From a bacterium 1xD42-87 (GTDB taxonomy: Bacteria > Bacillota > Clostridia > Lachnospirales > Lachnospiraceae): DNA of 64,000 bases. The translations under genes were made by a program, and so were the position numbers. The notes under the pieces are model-generated. The model saw only the letters and a list, made by a program, of their open reading frames with translations, searched no databases and was not told the DNA's origin. Each line of letters opens with the position of its first letter. Within the stretch, counting starts at the first letter, position 1. Of this stretch, positions 40,411 through 50,145 are shown in pieces. The stretch is taken from positions 57,791-121,790 of the forward strand of contig RAYM01000022.1 in the NCBI GenBank assembly GCA_003611805.1, in the 5' to 3' direction.

Positions 40411-40806
40411 TCCTATTCCCTCCTATGCACTGCCATAGAACCGTTCAAAGCCCTCTCCCCTTGCAGAAACTTTGCTGTCTCCCGGGACTTTGATCAGACT
40501 TGCAGCAAATGATCAGACATGAAACAAAACTGCCATTACATCGCTCATCCTACAGCTATACAGTCGAGAACAATGAAACGCTGTATTTCTAACTGTTAGA
40601 AAACCGACAATTCCCCGTGCTTTTGTCTGAGTTACTTTTTACATTCTCAATTATAGCACTTTTTACTAAAAAATCCACACAAAAGCTGCTAAAATGTGTA
40701 AAAATCGCTTATCAGAATTTTCTTGTTTTATTTAAAGTTAACAAATTACCCTCCCCCCTTGAAAAAAGCCCATAAATCAGTGAAAACCCGCACAGCGGTT
40801 TATTCC
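40411..40806. other. Intergenic region upstream of the chemoreceptor
   Basis: There is no complete gene here. A perfect dyad TTTCTAAC/GTTAGAAA lies near 40587-40604. The near-repeat TGATCAGACTTG / TGATCAGACATG lies about 40487-40522. A weak minus-strand sigma-28-like site, TTAA-N15-TCTGATAA, lies at about 40710-40737, and an AACCGC/GCGGGTT hairpin follows the gene remnant near 40785-40803. The promoter of the chemoreceptor is not certain. Confidence 0.35.
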
Positions 40807-40935
40807 CTATGCCGCCATCTCCACCGCCGTGTTCAAATACCCGTACTCCCCAAGCTCCTCCTTTGCACGTTTAAGAAGCTCCTCTCCCGCTCCAGAAAAA
40901 TATTCATCAGAACGGTAATGTAGGTAATCACCACA
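40807..40935 (-). pseudogene. C-terminal remnant of an unidentified protein-coding gene
   Basis: A minus-strand frame reads YRSDEYFSGAGEELLKRAKE then ELGEYGYLNTAVEMAA before a TAG at 40807. It has coding-like composition, no start and no ribosome site, and overlaps the end of the lipoprotein gene in another frame. It looks like the tail of a decayed gene whose 5' part was replaced. I do not recognise the family. Confidence 0.5.
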
Positions 40936-42169
40936 ATGTTTTTCCGTAAACCTCTTCTTCCATCAGACGATCCGTATGCCACCAAAATACATCCCCTTCT
41001 TCCGACGAAATCATCTCATTTGACACATACTGAAAACCGCCCTCTCCAAGCGGACGGACGACGGTTTTATGGGAAAAGGATTTCGACGTGTTTTCCTTCG
41101 GATATACCGCATTGACGGTCAGCGTGATTGTTCCATCCTCATTCTCTGTGTAATCCACGACTTCCGGATACGGAATATCCGAATATTCAGAGTCATAAAA
41201 TCCCCTCGGTCTGTATTCATAAGCGGCATTCTCTGACAGATATGCCGTTTTCTCCCGAAGCGTTGCCTGGTCTGTCTTAAAATGCGCCGTCACGACATTT
41301 TCAAAGATATTCTCCGGAATCTCATATACGGACTCTGTTTCTGCCGCGCCATTTGCGGTATAGGAATGGGACTGCCCATGCAGAATCGGATAAAAGCGGT
41401 CAAAAATATCATAAAAATCCAGACTGCCAAAATCTTCCTCGCTCCAATTTGTCAGAAACATATTGTTCCGCTCATAACCGACAGGCAGGATATATTTTCG
41501 GTTCAGTTCCCTGCAAGTTTCGGAAAGCGGCAGAATCCGCAGCGCGGTATATTCCGAGGCGTCGCTTAACGTAAGGACATAATTTTCGTCCGAAAAATAG
41601 CTGCCACCGAAAAATAAGTACCCCTCCTCTGTATACTGCCAAAAATCAGCCGGATAACTCCCCTCATTTTTCTTCTGCAGTTGTCCATTTTCATCATATT
41701 GATCATATTCCCTGTTTACGTTTACATGTCCGTCCCGCGTCTGCAGGTCATACTTGTGAAAGCCCGTCCCGTCAAACACGAGCAGAGTCATTTTCGCACT
41801 TTCTTTTTGCTCAACCGCCCTGCAAAACGCCAGCGCATGCTCCGGGTTCGTCATATCAACCTGATTTTCCATGTCCACAGCACATAGACCATACTCGCCA
41901 AGCCTTGCAATCATGCGCCGCTTTGTATCAAGGCTTCCTAATGTATTTTCGTTCGCTGCCTCAGAATAAATATCATTCAAAATTTCCGCTATGGTTTGCG
42001 CATCGACAGATTCCTTTTCTCCAAAAACGGCGGTTTTGTCATCCGCCTGTGCGCTCCCGATATCCGTATTCTCCGATGCCCGATTGCCGCAGCCGGTCGG
42101 TATCAGCGTTATCATGCACACCACTGTAAAGAAAAGACATTTCCCGATTTTCTTTTTACACAGCATCAT
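40928..42169 (-). CDS. Exported lipoprotein of unknown function (DUF6070-like)
   Basis: This 413-residue protein starts MMLCKKKIGKCLFFTVVCMI, then the lipobox region TLIPTGCGNRAS, so it is anchored outside the membrane. The body is acidic and rich in Tyr and Glu, with EEGYLFFGGSYFSDENYVLTL and WSEEDFGSLDFYDIFDRFYPILHG. It resembles the DUF6070 lipoproteins of Lachnospiraceae; function unknown. AGGGGAG stands just before the tandem ATGs at 42169 and 42166. An alternative longer frame from 42286 would overlap the next gene and lacks a site. Confidence 0.7.
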   Translation of the reverse strand: MMLCKKKIGKCLFFTVVCMITLIPTGCGNRASENTDIGSAQADDKTAVFGEKESVDAQTIAEILNDIYSEAANENTLGSLDTKRRMIARLGEYGLCAVDMENQVDMTNPEHALAFCRAVEQKESAKMTLLVFDGTGFHKYDLQTRDGHVNVNREYDQYDENGQLQKKNEGSYPADFWQYTEEGYLFFGGSYFSDENYVLTLSDASEYTALRILPLSETCRELNRKYILPVGYERNNMFLTNWSEEDFGSLDFYDIFDRFYPILHGQSHSYTANGAAETESVYEIPENIFENVVTAHFKTDQATLREKTAYLSENAAYEYRPRGFYDSEYSDIPYPEVVDYTENEDGTITLTVNAVYPKENTSKSFSHKTVVRPLGEGGFQYVSNEMISSEEGDVFWWHTDRLMEEEVYGKTLW

Positions 42170-42228
42170 TTCTCCCCTTATTAATATTTTCAAGTTATCG
42201 CACTTGCAGTTTAGCAAATGTCGGCACG

Positions 42229-43035
42229 TCATCTTTCTACAATAACAGATGCCCCCTTCGACTTGTCCCCATTTAGCCACTGCCATTTTTCAGACAGCTC
42301 GATTTTACCGTTATCCAAAACCCGCGGCACACTATGGCAGACACCGACCCGCACCTGCTCTTGTTCATTGATGTGCTGATAATAAAAATCCAGTTCCCCA
42401 TTCTCAGCTGCCGTTCCTACTAAATAACCTCTGACAATTTCTCCACCCGAATAATCCGCCCATACAATATTATCTCTTTGGTGATATGAAAATACGGTAT
42501 TTCCGTCCACTTCACCGTTTTCGGTATTTTCCCTCGGGACAAAAAATTTGCCGTCATAACAAATATCGGTCGTGGTATGCGGCAAAGATTTCGCCATAAT
42601 TTCATACACAAGCACCCTTCCATTCTCCACATCCCATTTCTCATGCCGGATTGTCTGATAACCTCTTTTTTCATACAAATGGCTTGCCGGCAGGGACGCG
42701 TCTAAATATGCCATATCGTATTTCACGCTGATTTCATTTTCCAGGCACTGCATGATATAGCTTCCATATCCTTTCCCTTGATATTCCGGTTTTACATAGA
42801 CCCTCGTTATATGATCATCTTTATAGCATCCCGTTCCCACAATTCCGTCGTCATCCCGCAGCACACCGACAAAACCGGCTGCGATATCCTTGCATATGTT
42901 TTCTCTGCAATGAAGCTTACAAAAAAAATCTACCACCTCCTGCGGATAATACCGGGGATAAATGGCTCTTATGGTATCCTGCACAATCATCAGGATTTCT
43001 TCCGTATCGCTTTCCGCTGCTTTTATGTATTCCAT
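42229..43035 (-). CDS. GNAT acetyltransferase fused to a small beta-rich C-terminal domain
   Basis: This 268-residue protein has an N-terminal GNAT domain (1-150) with the acetyl-CoA loop VYVKPEYQGKGYGSYIMQ and ASHLYEKRGYQ. Its C-terminal domain (about 155-268) reads YDGKFFVPRENTENGEVDGN, SGGEIVRGYLVG and CHSVPRVLDNGKIELSEKW. The second part matches stand-alone small proteins often annotated, without proof, as N-acetylglutamate synthase. The acetyl acceptor is unknown. Its end lies 59 bases before the lipoprotein start, so they may share a transcript. Confidence 0.82.
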   Translation of the reverse strand: MEYIKAAESDTEEILMIVQDTIRAIYPRYYPQEVVDFFCKLHCRENICKDIAAGFVGVLRDDDGIVGTGCYKDDHITRVYVKPEYQGKGYGSYIMQCLENEISVKYDMAYLDASLPASHLYEKRGYQTIRHEKWDVENGRVLVYEIMAKSLPHTTTDICYDGKFFVPRENTENGEVDGNTVFSYHQRDNIVWADYSGGEIVRGYLVGTAAENGELDFYYQHINEQEQVRVGVCHSVPRVLDNGKIELSEKWQWLNGDKSKGASVIVER

Positions 43036-43147
43036 GGTCTTTTCCTCCGTAGATTCATTCCGCCAATTTATGCAAGTTATATTACCACAAATACTACTTT
43101 ATGTATATGCTAATGCTCATAATAAATCGAATCAAAGGAGTACCCAA

Positions 43148-43177
43148 AAGAACCCCCTTATATTTCTATAAGAGGGT
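43148..43177 (-). terminator. Terminator after the FliD-like gene
   Basis: ACCCCCTTATA (43152-43162) pairs with TATAAGAGGGT (43167-43177), followed on the minus strand by TTCTTTT. Confidence 0.8.
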
Positions 43178-43186
43178 CCTGTCCAT

Positions 43187-44062
43187 TCAATCATTCTTAT
43201 CTTTCTTTTCCTTGTCCTTCTCCGCTTTCTCCTTCTTCCGCTCCTCCATCTTGTCAATCGCCTGTTTCATGGCATCCAGGTTTTTGTCCTTTTCCGTCGT
43301 CTTATCCCCCACTTTTTTATCGACCGAACTGGAGAACATTTTCGACAGTGCGTCCGAGTAATTGCCGTTTCGTGTGTAGATTCCCTTCGCCCTCGCGGCA
43401 GCCGCCGCACTGGATGCCGCCCGGCTGATACTTCCCGCCTTCTGGGCAACTCTGTCCGCAAAGGAACCGTGGCCTGAAAACGTCGATCTCAGCGTATTGA
43501 TGTTCGCCTTTTTCAAGTCATCCTCGTCCAGTTCCAGCTTATTTCCCCTACCGATGTTTAGGCCGATCTTCGAGAGCAGTTTCTGCGTTTTATCCGTCAT
43601 ATCGGTCATCCAGACCGCCTGTTGAAGCACCTTTTTGGTATCCGAGCTTCCTGCCTGCTCCACCGCGGCATTGTAATCCTCTACAAAGGATTTCACCGCT
43701 TTTGTGATGGCATCCCAGTCATAATCCTCTGTCTCGATTTCCTCCCCGGTCTCTTCATCCTTTTTTGTGATCTTCTTCTTTTCCCAGAGGGCGGAATCAC
43801 CAAGCGCCTCCGCTGATTTTTTCAAAGCATCCGCGTTCGAGCGCATCAGTGTCAGCTTCTGCGCACTGTCTCCCGACGCCGATGCCTGCTTTTCCGCTTC
43901 CTGTCTGGCACAGTACGCTTTCATCAGCTTTCCGTAGCTTCCGTTTTTGATCGAGGCATAGTCCGAAAGCAGGTTTCCGCTGGCATTGGCCGTCCCGCCC
44001 AGAAGAGGGGACACGTCATAGCCTGAATCCAGATTCGAAAAATTTAAATAATCATTTGCCAT
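43187..44062 (-). CDS. FliD-C-like flagellar hook-associated-type protein, short form
   Basis: This 291-residue protein has an N-terminal half of helical, Ala/Ser/Lys-rich sequence. The second half resembles the C-terminal domain of the flagellar cap protein FliD: KAVKSFVEDYNAAVEQAG, then KTQKLLSKIGLNIGRGNKLELDEDDLKKA. It is much shorter than FliD (usually over 450 residues), ends in a Lys/Glu-rich tail and has no signal peptide. It may be a flagellar accessory protein or cap-like secreted protein. AAAGGAGGAAGATTGAG precedes the ATG. No fli operon is adjacent. Confidence 0.6.
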   Translation of the reverse strand: MANDYLNFSNLDSGYDVSPLLGGTANASGNLLSDYASIKNGSYGKLMKAYCARQEAEKQASASGDSAQKLTLMRSNADALKKSAEALGDSALWEKKKITKKDEETGEEIETEDYDWDAITKAVKSFVEDYNAAVEQAGSSDTKKVLQQAVWMTDMTDKTQKLLSKIGLNIGRGNKLELDEDDLKKANINTLRSTFSGHGSFADRVAQKAGSISRAASSAAAAARAKGIYTRNGNYSDALSKMFSSSVDKKVGDKTTEKDKNLDAMKQAIDKMEERKKEKAEKDKEKKDKND

Positions 44063-44415
44063 CTCAATCTTCCTCCTTTTTATCGTTCACTTTCCTTTTG
44101 CATACTCTATTTTTGCTTTTCAATACCTGTTTCGGAAACAGCCTTTTCAAAATAAACCGATATGCTGTGGAATGCCCTTTTTCCGCTGTAAAAACCACCG
44201 CCGGACAGCAGCGTTTTAGAGCATGTTTCACATTCTCCTTAAATCATTTATTGAACAGCATTTTTGCAAAAAAGTCTTGCATCCTGCCTGCGCATAATAG
44301 TAAAATATAAATAAATATATCAACACGCGGAGAAAACACATCATCCTTTAGGAACCGTTAATAATCAACTATACCGTTCTTTAACCGTTCCTTAGTGGGG
44401 GAAGGAGATGCTATT
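44063..44415. promoter_or_regulatory. Divergent control region of the FliD-like and FlxA-like genes
   Basis: Rightward, TTGCAT, an 18-base spacer and TAAAAT (about 44279-44308) form a sigma-A promoter. A weaker sigma-28-like ACCGATAT stands at about 44157-44164. Before the gene, AGGAACCGTT and AACCGTTCCT (about 44350-44393) form an imperfect inverted repeat with a further ACCGTTC copy between them. No gene is seen in this gap. Confidence 0.45.
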
Positions 44416-45384
44416 ATGGGAATAGGCGGAGTTACATCAGCAAACAGCATGTCGGTCATGCAGATGCCTTGGACCGATTTAAAAGATCACAAGAGCAAAA
44501 ACATTCAAAATGAGATCACGGAAGTACAGCAGCAGCTACAGAAGCTCTCTTCCACAGAGGAGCCTTCAGCCAACGAGAAAGCGGATGAACGCAGGAAACT
44601 GCAGAAGGAAAAATCCAGTCTCGACAATGAGCTGAAACAGCATCAGGAGGAACTTCTCCGCTCACAGAAAAGAGAGGCTATGCTGGCGGAGCTTCGAAAA
44701 GCGCAGAACCCGACCAATGAGGAAGAGACAAAAGACGAAGCTCAGGCGGCCGATACCTCCTCAGACACAGCAGTTGATGGGAAACGGCCCGTCGATGAGC
44801 CACAGACCGCACAGCCGGGAACCGTCATCACCCAGAACAGCGACGGCACCGTTATCTTGAAGGAAGTTATGAAACAGGCGGATAACAGTGATGCGGATCA
44901 GGAGACCGCGCCGACCGACGAATCCGGGGCAGCGGCCGTCACCGCGGCGGAATCGGAACCCGAGGACGACAAAACTGAGACTGATCCCGCTGAAGAGTTC
45001 AGACCTACCGAAAAGGAAATGCATTCTATGGTATCTGCGGATTCTTCCATGCAGATTGCAAACCGTCAGGGCGCGCTCGTGACCAAGACAAACGACGGTA
45101 TTGCCATCTTAAAAGGCGAGATCAAACAGGATGAATACCGCGGCACAGATACGGAGAGAAAGCAGGCGGAACTCAAGGAAATGCAAAAGCAGAACGAGCG
45201 GGCACAGGCATACCAGCTCTCCTTCTTACACAATGCAAGCAGCGCGATGCAGACAGCGGCTGAAACGGATGCATCCGCCAAGGACAGCGGAAACGCTGCG
45301 GAAAGAACCTTTTATGTCAGCGGCCTGCATGTGCCGCAGGATGAACAGGCAGCGCAGCAGGGATTTCAGGTTGCCATCGCGTAG
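44416..45384 (+). CDS. FlxA-like coiled-coil protein
   Basis: This 322-residue protein starts MGIGGVTSANSMSVMQM and continues with a strong coiled coil (about 28-105: IQNEITEVQQQLQKLSSTEE, LQKEKSSLDNELKQHQEELL), matching the FlxA-like family often linked to flagella. The rest is Glu/Asp/Ala-rich and low in complexity, with two related segments: VITQNSDGTVILKEVMKQ and LVTKTNDGIAILKGEIKQ. No signal peptide is present. The start at 44416 follows AAGGAGATGCTATT. Its function is not established. Confidence 0.65.
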   Translation: MGIGGVTSANSMSVMQMPWTDLKDHKSKNIQNEITEVQQQLQKLSSTEEPSANEKADERRKLQKEKSSLDNELKQHQEELLRSQKREAMLAELRKAQNPTNEEETKDEAQAADTSSDTAVDGKRPVDEPQTAQPGTVITQNSDGTVILKEVMKQADNSDADQETAPTDESGAAAVTAAESEPEDDKTETDPAEEFRPTEKEMHSMVSADSSMQIANRQGALVTKTNDGIAILKGEIKQDEYRGTDTERKQAELKEMQKQNERAQAYQLSFLHNASSAMQTAAETDASAKDSGNAAERTFYVSGLHVPQDEQAAQQGFQVAIA

Positions 45385-45418
45385 CCAGACATTTATATCA
45401 CCATATGGAACATGTTAA

Positions 45419-45461
45419 AAAAGAGTACAGAGGATTGCATCAATCCTGCCTGTACTCTTTT
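45419..45461. terminator. Bidirectional terminator
   Basis: Perfect 12-base arms AAAAGAGTACAG (45419-45430) and CTGTACTCTTTT (45450-45461) separate the FlxA-like gene from the convergent FMN-binding lipoprotein gene. Confidence 0.9.
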
Positions 45462-45532
45462 CTTATACTCTCCTGGTTATGAAGGACTGTAGGAGCACTC
45501 CCCTGCTCTCATCGGTCTGCGAAGCCGCCTGC

Positions 45533-45973
45533 CTAATGGGCCGTATCCACAATGGCAATGCTGGAATCTCCCTGCATTGCCTGCTCGATGACAGCGGCCT
45601 GCAGCTTCTGGAACGATCCGTGCGAGGAAGTTGCCCCGGACAGGGCGTCGATCTGCGTTTCCCCCTGTCCTTCCAAAAGCTGCCCTGCATAATAGCGGGT
45701 GTACTCGTTCGGATAGGTGCCATTGCTGTGTAACATCGTCTGCATATATGCATTATCCCAGCTTTTGATAAAGCCGCTGGCGTTCTCCGCGTTATACTCC
45801 ACAGAAACTATACTTCCTCCTTTGACCATAATCGTGATATATTCTTTCCATCCAAAATTGAAATCAGCCGCTTGTGCGGTATAATAGCCATCCTGAAGTC
45901 CTGTCTGTTCCCCGCAGGCTGTAAACAGCATCATACCTGCCAGAATCAGTGCTATGCTCAACATCCGTTTCAT
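45533..45973 (-). CDS. FMN-binding-domain lipoprotein coupled to a chemoreceptor
   Basis: This 146-residue exported protein has a lipoprotein signal ([20 protein letters not shown], Cys20) and an FMN_bind domain ending in [13 protein letters not shown], where the Thr of SGAT is the residue flavinylated by ApbE in related proteins. It would sit outside the membrane as a flavin electron carrier or flavin sensor. Its ATG overlaps the stop of the chemoreceptor gene (ATGA), so the two are translationally coupled. This suggests it works with that receptor, perhaps in redox taxis. Confidence 0.85.
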   Translation of the reverse strand: MKRMLSIALILAGMMLFTACGEQTGLQDGYYTAQAADFNFGWKEYITIMVKGGSIVSVEYNAENASGFIKSWDNAYMQTMLHSNGTYPNEYTRYYAGQLLEGQGETQIDALSGATSSHGSFQKLQAAVIEQAMQGDSSIAIVDTAH

Positions 45974-48000
45974 ATGTCATACTCCTCCTTCAAAGCAAAT
46001 TTCTTCACCTGCGCCTGAAGTTCCTCGGCCTCCTTTGCCAGAAGGCCGCTGGACTGACTTGTTCCGCCCGCGTTCTGCAGATTCCTGTCCGCAATATCGG
46101 AAATGACAGCGATCCGCTCCTCCATGCTGGTCAGCGCGTTCTCCTGCCCCTGCACTGCCGCTACCAGCTGGTCTGAGATGGTGCTGATCTCGGTGGAAAC
46201 GCCATAGATGGACCGCAGGGACTCCGCCGTGCTCGCATTCAGCTCCACGCCCGTCTGGATAACGGCTCTGGTGTTTGCCACAATTTCCACTGCGCTCTGG
46301 GCCGCCTTCGCACTTTTTCCTGCCAGATCTTTCACCTCTTCCGCCACAACGGCGAATCCCTTGCCTGCGCTTCCGGCATGGGCCGCCTCCACGGAAGCGT
46401 TCAGCGCCAGAATACTTGTCTGGAACGCAATATCGTCAATGGATTTGGCAATGGTTGTAATCTCCTGGGCATGTAAGCTGATATCATCCATCGCATTGGA
46501 AAGGGCCGACATCTGCGTATTCGCCTCCTGCACCTTTCTCGTAATTTCCACCGTCATCGTCCGTGTCTGATTGCTGCTCTTTGTCACACCGGCAAGCTGC
46601 TCCTTGACATGAGTCACCTCATCAACCAGCGCTTCCGTCGCCTGATTCTGTTCCAGAGATGCCTCATGCAGCTGTCCCGACTGTCCGCTCAGCTCATCCG
46701 CCATATTGGCGAGGCGGGTCGCTGCCGCGCGAAATCCTGTTATGGTCTCGTTCATGGACCGCAGGATGTTGCCAAGACTGTTTCTGATCTGTGTAAAGTC
46801 TCCCTGATACTCCACCTGCGGCTCAATCTGTAGGTCACCGTCTGCAACTCCGCTGAGTACCTGACGGATATCTGATATGTACCTGTTAAGGCTCTCCACC
46901 GTGTCCGCCAGAGTCCTTGTCATAATCTCCAGCTCATCCCCGGAGCTTAAATTGATCACCTCCGTATGCAGATCCCCGTCTGCGAGGGAAATCATGCGAT
47001 TTGTCACATTCTTCACCGGCCTTGAGATGGATCGGGCCATCTTCAGAATCAGCAGAATGGAGATCACCAGTACTACCAGGGTACATATCCCCGCCACTAC
47101 CATCGCCTGGTCAATCAGATTATCGTAATCCTCCTTTGGCACCTGAATCACTAACGACCACTGTGTGCCGCGTACAGGAGAAAACGCCGCCAGCATCTGC
47201 TGCCCGTCCACGGTAAATTCTGTGGATCCCGTCTCTCCGGTGGTCACACTCTTGATTGCTTCCTCGCTGCCGCCGCTAAGCTCTAACAGCGTGACTCCGC
47301 TTTTCACTTTCTCCTGATCCGGGTGTCCCGTGACAATTCCCTCCCGGTTCACCATGTAAGCCATGCCGTTTTTGCCTATATTGATGCTGCTGAGCACATC
47401 GTTCAGCGCATCATATTTGTAGATGCCTACCAGATAGTAAACAGTCTCGCCCTCCGCTTTCACCGGCATACCGATGGTGATGCCAAGCTTATCCTGAAAA
47501 ACAGTGCTTGTATACGTCGTCAGATTGTCCGTCTCCTGTAAGAGCGACAGAAAACCGGCATCCAGACTCTCAGCCGCACCGTCTATTCCCTGGACAAGAC
47601 TGCCGTTCAGATCATACAGGGCAATCGTGTGAAACTCATAAACCTCGGCTGCCTCTGTCAAAACCGTTTTCCAGCCTTCCATCTCCGCGTCCGCCCCGGA
47701 GGCCCCTGTTTCCTCTCCCCCAAAGCCCACTATGTTCATTCTTGAATCCCCGGCAAGCACCATCATCCGATCAGCCAGCATATGAATGTTGGCTTCCACT
47801 GTCTTAGCTGACTGCCTTGCCATAGGCTGCAGACTGTCCAGCAGAATGCTGTTCGCCAGTGACTGCATGGAAAGTGCCATAATCACACAGCACACTGCCA
47901 CCAATACCAAAATATTGAGTGTGGTGTTCCTCAATATTCTTCCATTGAGACTCCTCCTCACTTTGCGGCCAGAGCGGGAGTCTGACTTATTCGCTACCAT
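45970..48000 (-). CDS. Methyl-accepting chemotaxis protein with double Cache sensor
   Basis: This 676-residue receptor has a basic start ([15 protein letters not shown]), a first helix ([17 protein letters not shown]), an external dCACHE domain of about 250 residues ([38 protein letters not shown]), a second helix ([20 protein letters not shown]), HAMP and the signalling domain with [20 protein letters not shown] and [19 protein letters not shown]. The start at 48000 follows AAAGGAGCGATGTAC. dCACHE domains bind small molecules such as amino acids; the ligand here is unknown. A GTGG-TATGAT extended -10 lies about 125 bases upstream. Confidence 0.92.
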   Translation of the reverse strand: MVANKSDSRSGRKVRRSLNGRILRNTTLNILVLVAVCCVIMALSMQSLANSILLDSLQPMARQSAKTVEANIHMLADRMMVLAGDSRMNIVGFGGEETGASGADAEMEGWKTVLTEAAEVYEFHTIALYDLNGSLVQGIDGAAESLDAGFLSLLQETDNLTTYTSTVFQDKLGITIGMPVKAEGETVYYLVGIYKYDALNDVLSSINIGKNGMAYMVNREGIVTGHPDQEKVKSGVTLLELSGGSEEAIKSVTTGETGSTEFTVDGQQMLAAFSPVRGTQWSLVIQVPKEDYDNLIDQAMVVAGICTLVVLVISILLILKMARSISRPVKNVTNRMISLADGDLHTEVINLSSGDELEIMTRTLADTVESLNRYISDIRQVLSGVADGDLQIEPQVEYQGDFTQIRNSLGNILRSMNETITGFRAAATRLANMADELSGQSGQLHEASLEQNQATEALVDEVTHVKEQLAGVTKSSNQTRTMTVEITRKVQEANTQMSALSNAMDDISLHAQEITTIAKSIDDIAFQTSILALNASVEAAHAGSAGKGFAVVAEEVKDLAGKSAKAAQSAVEIVANTRAVIQTGVELNASTAESLRSIYGVSTEISTISDQLVAAVQGQENALTSMEERIAVISDIADRNLQNAGGTSQSSGLLAKEAEELQAQVKKFALKEEYDI

Positions 48001-48296
48001 GTACACATCGCTCCTTTTTCTCCATATTTCTTTGTTTCTACACATAGCAAAAGCCCACTTAATCCCCCGGGGGCTGCATCCGTTTCCCTGTGCCGGTGGT
48101 CCATAGACTTTGATGATATCATACCACGAACACTTCATAAAGGGAAGCCTTTTCTGGTACTTTTGACACAACAATAAATCTTCCCCTAAAAATGAAAGTG
48201 TGATATAATACCGTCGGTTTCAAGAAGTTCGGAAACACAATTTGTGGTAATGTGAATCAGCGAGCGAGATCGCGTCAGGCATAAAAGAGTCATAAA

Positions 48297-48710
48297 ATGA
48301 TGGATAAGTGGACACAGCAGATTAACAGAATAATCAGCATCGCATTAGTCATATCGCTTCTCTTCGCCGGAATGTATGTGGATATCGTTCCAGCCGAAGA
48401 TCTGTTTGTGTATGACATGACCGGGAAAGCGGCCGCAAGTCTCGCCCCCGCCCAGTCAGATACCAATAACGATGCCATATGTACAGCGGAGCTGCCCGCA
48501 GTTCAGAACGCAGATCTGCAGTCACGTACAAGCTATCAGCAGCAGTACCGGGAAACCAATGAGTTTCTCTATTTGCAATGCTTTGGATCCCGGTCTTTAT
48601 CACATGGAAACTCTTGTATACACCATATAACAACCTATTTGTTCTATCGGACGCAGACAGAACTGCTCACGGAATATATGTATCAGTCCGATGGAAAAAA
48701 GCGAATCTAA
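48297..48710 (+). CDS. Small exported or membrane-anchored protein of unknown function
   Basis: This 137-residue protein begins MMDKWTQQINRIISIALVIS then LLFAGMYVDIV, a signal peptide or anchor. A polar middle (about 45-85) follows, and a C-terminal segment RTQTELLTEYMYQSDGKKRI. I do not recognise it. A TATAAT extended -10 is visible at 48212-48217. The ribosome site is weak (AAAGAG). It stands 64 bases before the transporter gene and is probably co-transcribed with it. A frame break within the middle cannot be excluded. Confidence 0.5.
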   Translation: MMDKWTQQINRIISIALVISLLFAGMYVDIVPAEDLFVYDMTGKAAASLAPAQSDTNNDAICTAELPAVQNADLQSRTSYQQQYRETNEFLYLQCFGSRSLSHGNSCIHHITTYLFYRTQTELLTEYMYQSDGKKRI

Positions 48711-48774
48711 AGCTGTATCTGTGGAAAAGTGTAAAGTATCATTACAATAACAGTTTTAGAAAGAAGGTAAATAT

Positions 48775-50130
48775 ATGTTGACACAGGTTATTGCAGTAAT
48801 TATTTTTATTGCAATGTTTCTTTTTATTGTGACCGAAATTGTGGAGAGGCACGTTGTTTCGCTTGTCTGCGCACTGTTGACGGTCATTTTCGTCTTTGGT
48901 CTGGGAATGCACAGTATGCAGGCGGTCATTGAAACGCTGAACATCAAAAGCATTTTTATGACAGAGTTCTGGTATCTATCGGGTGAGACGTCGGGAAACA
49001 GTTCCGGCATCAACTGGGAGACCATCCTGTTTATTTTCGGCATGATGGTTATGGTGGAAGGCATGGCGCGCGTCGGCTTTTTCAGATGGCTCTGTATGCG
49101 GATTGCCAGACTCGTAAACTACCAGGTCATACCGCTGTTTGTCACTTTTATGATTTTATCAACCATACTGGCGATGTTTATCGACAGCATCACCGTGATT
49201 CTATTTTTGGCTGCTGTGACGATTGAACTTTCACAGCTTCTAAAATTCAATCCGATCCCCATGATTTTATCCGAAATTTTTTGTGCGAATCTGGGCGGCT
49301 CGGCTACCATGTGCGGAGATCCGCCCAATATCATTATCGGTACCTCACTCGGCTATTCCTTTACAGACTTTGTGACAAATACCGGCGCGATTGCCGGCAT
49401 CTGCCTCATTGCAGTGCTTGCCTATTTTTATCTGATATTTCGTAAGGAACTTACGGCCGGTGGGGCAAAACAGGTGGATTACAGCAGTCTGCCAGACCCG
49501 GAAACCACAATCACCGACAAAAAAGGCTTTGCGGTGAGCTGCGCAATCTTCGCCGCAGCGATTGTCCTGTTAGTAACCCATGCACAGACGGGCCTTACCG
49601 TCTCTACCATAGGAAGCCTTGTGGCCATTGCCACCCTGGTGACCTCCTGGAAATATGCGATACTGCTGTTAAAGAAGGTGGACTATAAAACGCTGCTGTT
49701 TTTTATCGGTCTGTTTGTCGTGATCGGCGGGCTGGAGCAGACAGGAATACTTGAAATCATGGCTGGGTTTATCGGCCGGATCAGCGGCGGAAACGTCATG
49801 GTCATGGTTGCTATCATCATATGGCTTTCAGCGGTTTCCAGCGCATTTGTGGATAATATCCCGTTCGCAACAACGATGATACCGATCATTAAAAGTTTGT
49901 CGGCCGCCTACGGCGTCGATCTGTCCATGCTTGCCTGGACACTGGCAATGGGAACGGATATCGGCGGAAGCGCCACTCCTATAGGGGCTTCGGCGAATGT
50001 GGTCGGCATTGCTACCGCATCCAGGGAAGGCTATGTGATCAAGTGGGGGCTCTACTGTAGGAAAATGATGCCGGCAACGGTAATTGTTGTCCTGATATCC
50101 ATGCTTTTGATTTATTTCCGATATCTGTAA
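48775..50130 (+). CDS. ArsB/NhaD-superfamily (SLC13-like) ion transporter
   Basis: This 451-residue integral membrane protein has about eleven helices and the two re-entrant signature regions of the ion-transporter superfamily: LGGSATMCGDPPNIIIGTSL and GTDIGGSATPIGASANVVGI, together with DNIPFATTMIPI. Members move Na+/H+, arsenite, or di- and tricarboxylates; the DPPN motif fits NhaD/ArsB-like antiporters. GAAGG precedes the ATG. It is followed after 15 bases by the kinase-like gene. Confidence 0.88.
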   Translation: MLTQVIAVIIFIAMFLFIVTEIVERHVVSLVCALLTVIFVFGLGMHSMQAVIETLNIKSIFMTEFWYLSGETSGNSSGINWETILFIFGMMVMVEGMARVGFFRWLCMRIARLVNYQVIPLFVTFMILSTILAMFIDSITVILFLAAVTIELSQLLKFNPIPMILSEIFCANLGGSATMCGDPPNIIIGTSLGYSFTDFVTNTGAIAGICLIAVLAYFYLIFRKELTAGGAKQVDYSSLPDPETTITDKKGFAVSCAIFAAAIVLLVTHAQTGLTVSTIGSLVAIATLVTSWKYAILLLKKVDYKTLLFFIGLFVVIGGLEQTGILEIMAGFIGRISGGNVMVMVAIIIWLSAVSSAFVDNIPFATTMIPIIKSLSAAYGVDLSMLAWTLAMGTDIGGSATPIGASANVVGIATASREGYVIKWGLYCRKMMPATVIVVLISMLLIYFRYL

Positions 50131-50145
50131 AGGGAGGTGTAACGG

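Noticed and set aside
38701..48000. Flagellar biosynthesis operon
   Set aside because: Only receptors and accessory-like proteins are present; no fli, flg, flh or che core genes are found in the window.
48050..48115. Possible c-di-GMP-I riboswitch upstream of the dCACHE chemoreceptor (GCACAGGGAAAC on the minus strand)
   Set aside because: Only the first core box resembles the class; the tetraloop stem and the GGACGCAAAGCC-like second core are absent, and the rest is a GC-rich CCCCC/GGGGG stem.
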